Below, piece after piece: positions 6,405 to 6,699 of a stretch of 6,699 bases of DNA (within the stretch, counting starts at the first letter, position 1; every line of letters begins with the position of its first letter). Source of the DNA: Alphaproteobacteria bacterium (GTDB lineage: Bacteria > Pseudomonadota > Alphaproteobacteria > JAJFFI01); the NCBI GenBank assembly GCA_021776755.1, contig JAJFFI010000443.1, positions 1-6,699 of the forward strand. Direction: 5' to 3'. The translations under genes and the position numbers were made by a program. The notes below the pieces were generated by a model. The model worked only from the letters and a program-made list of their open reading frames with translations. It searched no databases and was not told the DNA's origin.

Positions 6405-6699
6405 CAGTTCGCCTGGAGGTTCGTTTCGGTGATGGGGGCGTGCCTCGCCATGGGATGGATTACCTTTCGCCCGAGCACGCTCCAGTAAGCATCCGGTGCC
6501 ATCCCGTCTGTGCCTTCCGGGAACCGGAGCAGCACGATATCCTCGGCTGTCAGGGCCTCGCCGACACCCAGATCCCGGCGTGCCGCAAGCCGCCGATGCA
6601 GGCGAGCCGCGGCCTCGCGCTCGGCTGCGTGCGGCCGTTTCTCGGGCGATCCCATCATGCATTCCGCCCGGCGGACGCCATCGACCATACGTCTGAAGT
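6404..6699 (-). CDS. NeuB/SpsE-family nonulosonate synthase, C-terminal part (5' end outside window)
   Basis: This is the last 97 residues of a gene whose start lies beyond the right edge; the frame is open to the edge and begins FRRMVDGVRRAECMMGS. That segment matches the end of the TIM-barrel domain of sialic-acid-type synthases, where a (F)xxMVxxIRxxExxxG stretch precedes the linker. The rest is the small SAF (antifreeze-like) domain: ARRDLGVGEALTAEDI, then APDAYWSVLGRKVIHPM and a terminal ITETNL. In this family the enzyme condenses phosphoenolpyruvate with an N-acyl-mannosamine-like sugar to make a nine-carbon 2-keto acid, and the SAF domain of one subunit caps the active site of the other. 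The catalytic barrel is not visible, so the substrate (sialic, legionaminic, pseudaminic or other) cannot be told. The stop codon shares one base with the start of the next gene (TGATG), so the two are probably translated together. Confidence 0.88.
   Translation of the reverse strand, partial: FRRMVDGVRRAECMMGSPEKRPHAAEREAAARLHRRLAARRDLGVGEALTAEDIVLLRFPEGTDGMAPDAYWSVLGRKVIHPMARHAPITETNLQAN

Noticed and set aside
6405..6662. Extended N-terminus for the ATP-grasp protein (86 extra residues)
   Set aside because: The extension is arginine- and glycine-rich, matches no fold, and lies fully within the synthase gene, whose SAF domain is clear in the other frame. The TGATG start at 6404 begins directly at the first core strand.

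Overview
The window is a dense, one-direction block of seven protein genes, all on the minus strand, so transcription runs from the right edge to the left edge. There is no real non-coding DNA: neighbouring genes overlap by 1 to 11 bases, apart from one gap of 10 bases. The high GC content, the GTG starts and the protein flavour suggest a GC-rich proteobacterium, perhaps an alphaproteobacterium. The taxon is inference only; no rRNA or other marker is present.

In order of transcription (right to left) the genes are: (1) the C-terminal end of a NeuB/SpsE-type sialic-acid-family synthase with its SAF domain, cut by the right edge; (2) a CarB-like ATP-grasp ligase; (3) a two-domain protein that joins an SpsF-like cytidylyltransferase to a GNAT acyltransferase; (4) a class III PLP aminotransferase of the glutamate-1-semialdehyde aminomutase type; (5) a PIG-L/LmbE zinc deacetylase; (6) an asparagine-synthase-like amidotransferase without the glutaminase cysteine; (7) the N-terminal part of a NodB-like polysaccharide-deacetylase-family protein, cut by the left edge.

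This is best read as the middle of a surface-glycan or flagellar-glycan gene cluster that makes and activates an unusual acidic amino sugar. The synthase would condense phosphoenolpyruvate with a sugar or related aldehyde, and the SpsF-like domain would activate the product with CTP. The aminotransferase, GNAT domain and PIG-L enzyme would add, acylate or remove acyl groups at an amino position. The ATP-grasp and asparagine-synthase-like enzymes could form amide bonds, for example to an amino acid or ammonia. The individual families are well known. This exact combination, with the SpsF-GNAT fusion and two different ATP-dependent amide-forming enzymes, does not match a characterised pathway that I recognise, and it is the main point of interest.

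I saw no tRNA, rRNA, CRISPR array, insertion sequence, promoter or rho-independent terminator. The promoter must lie beyond the right edge and the operon continues past the left edge.
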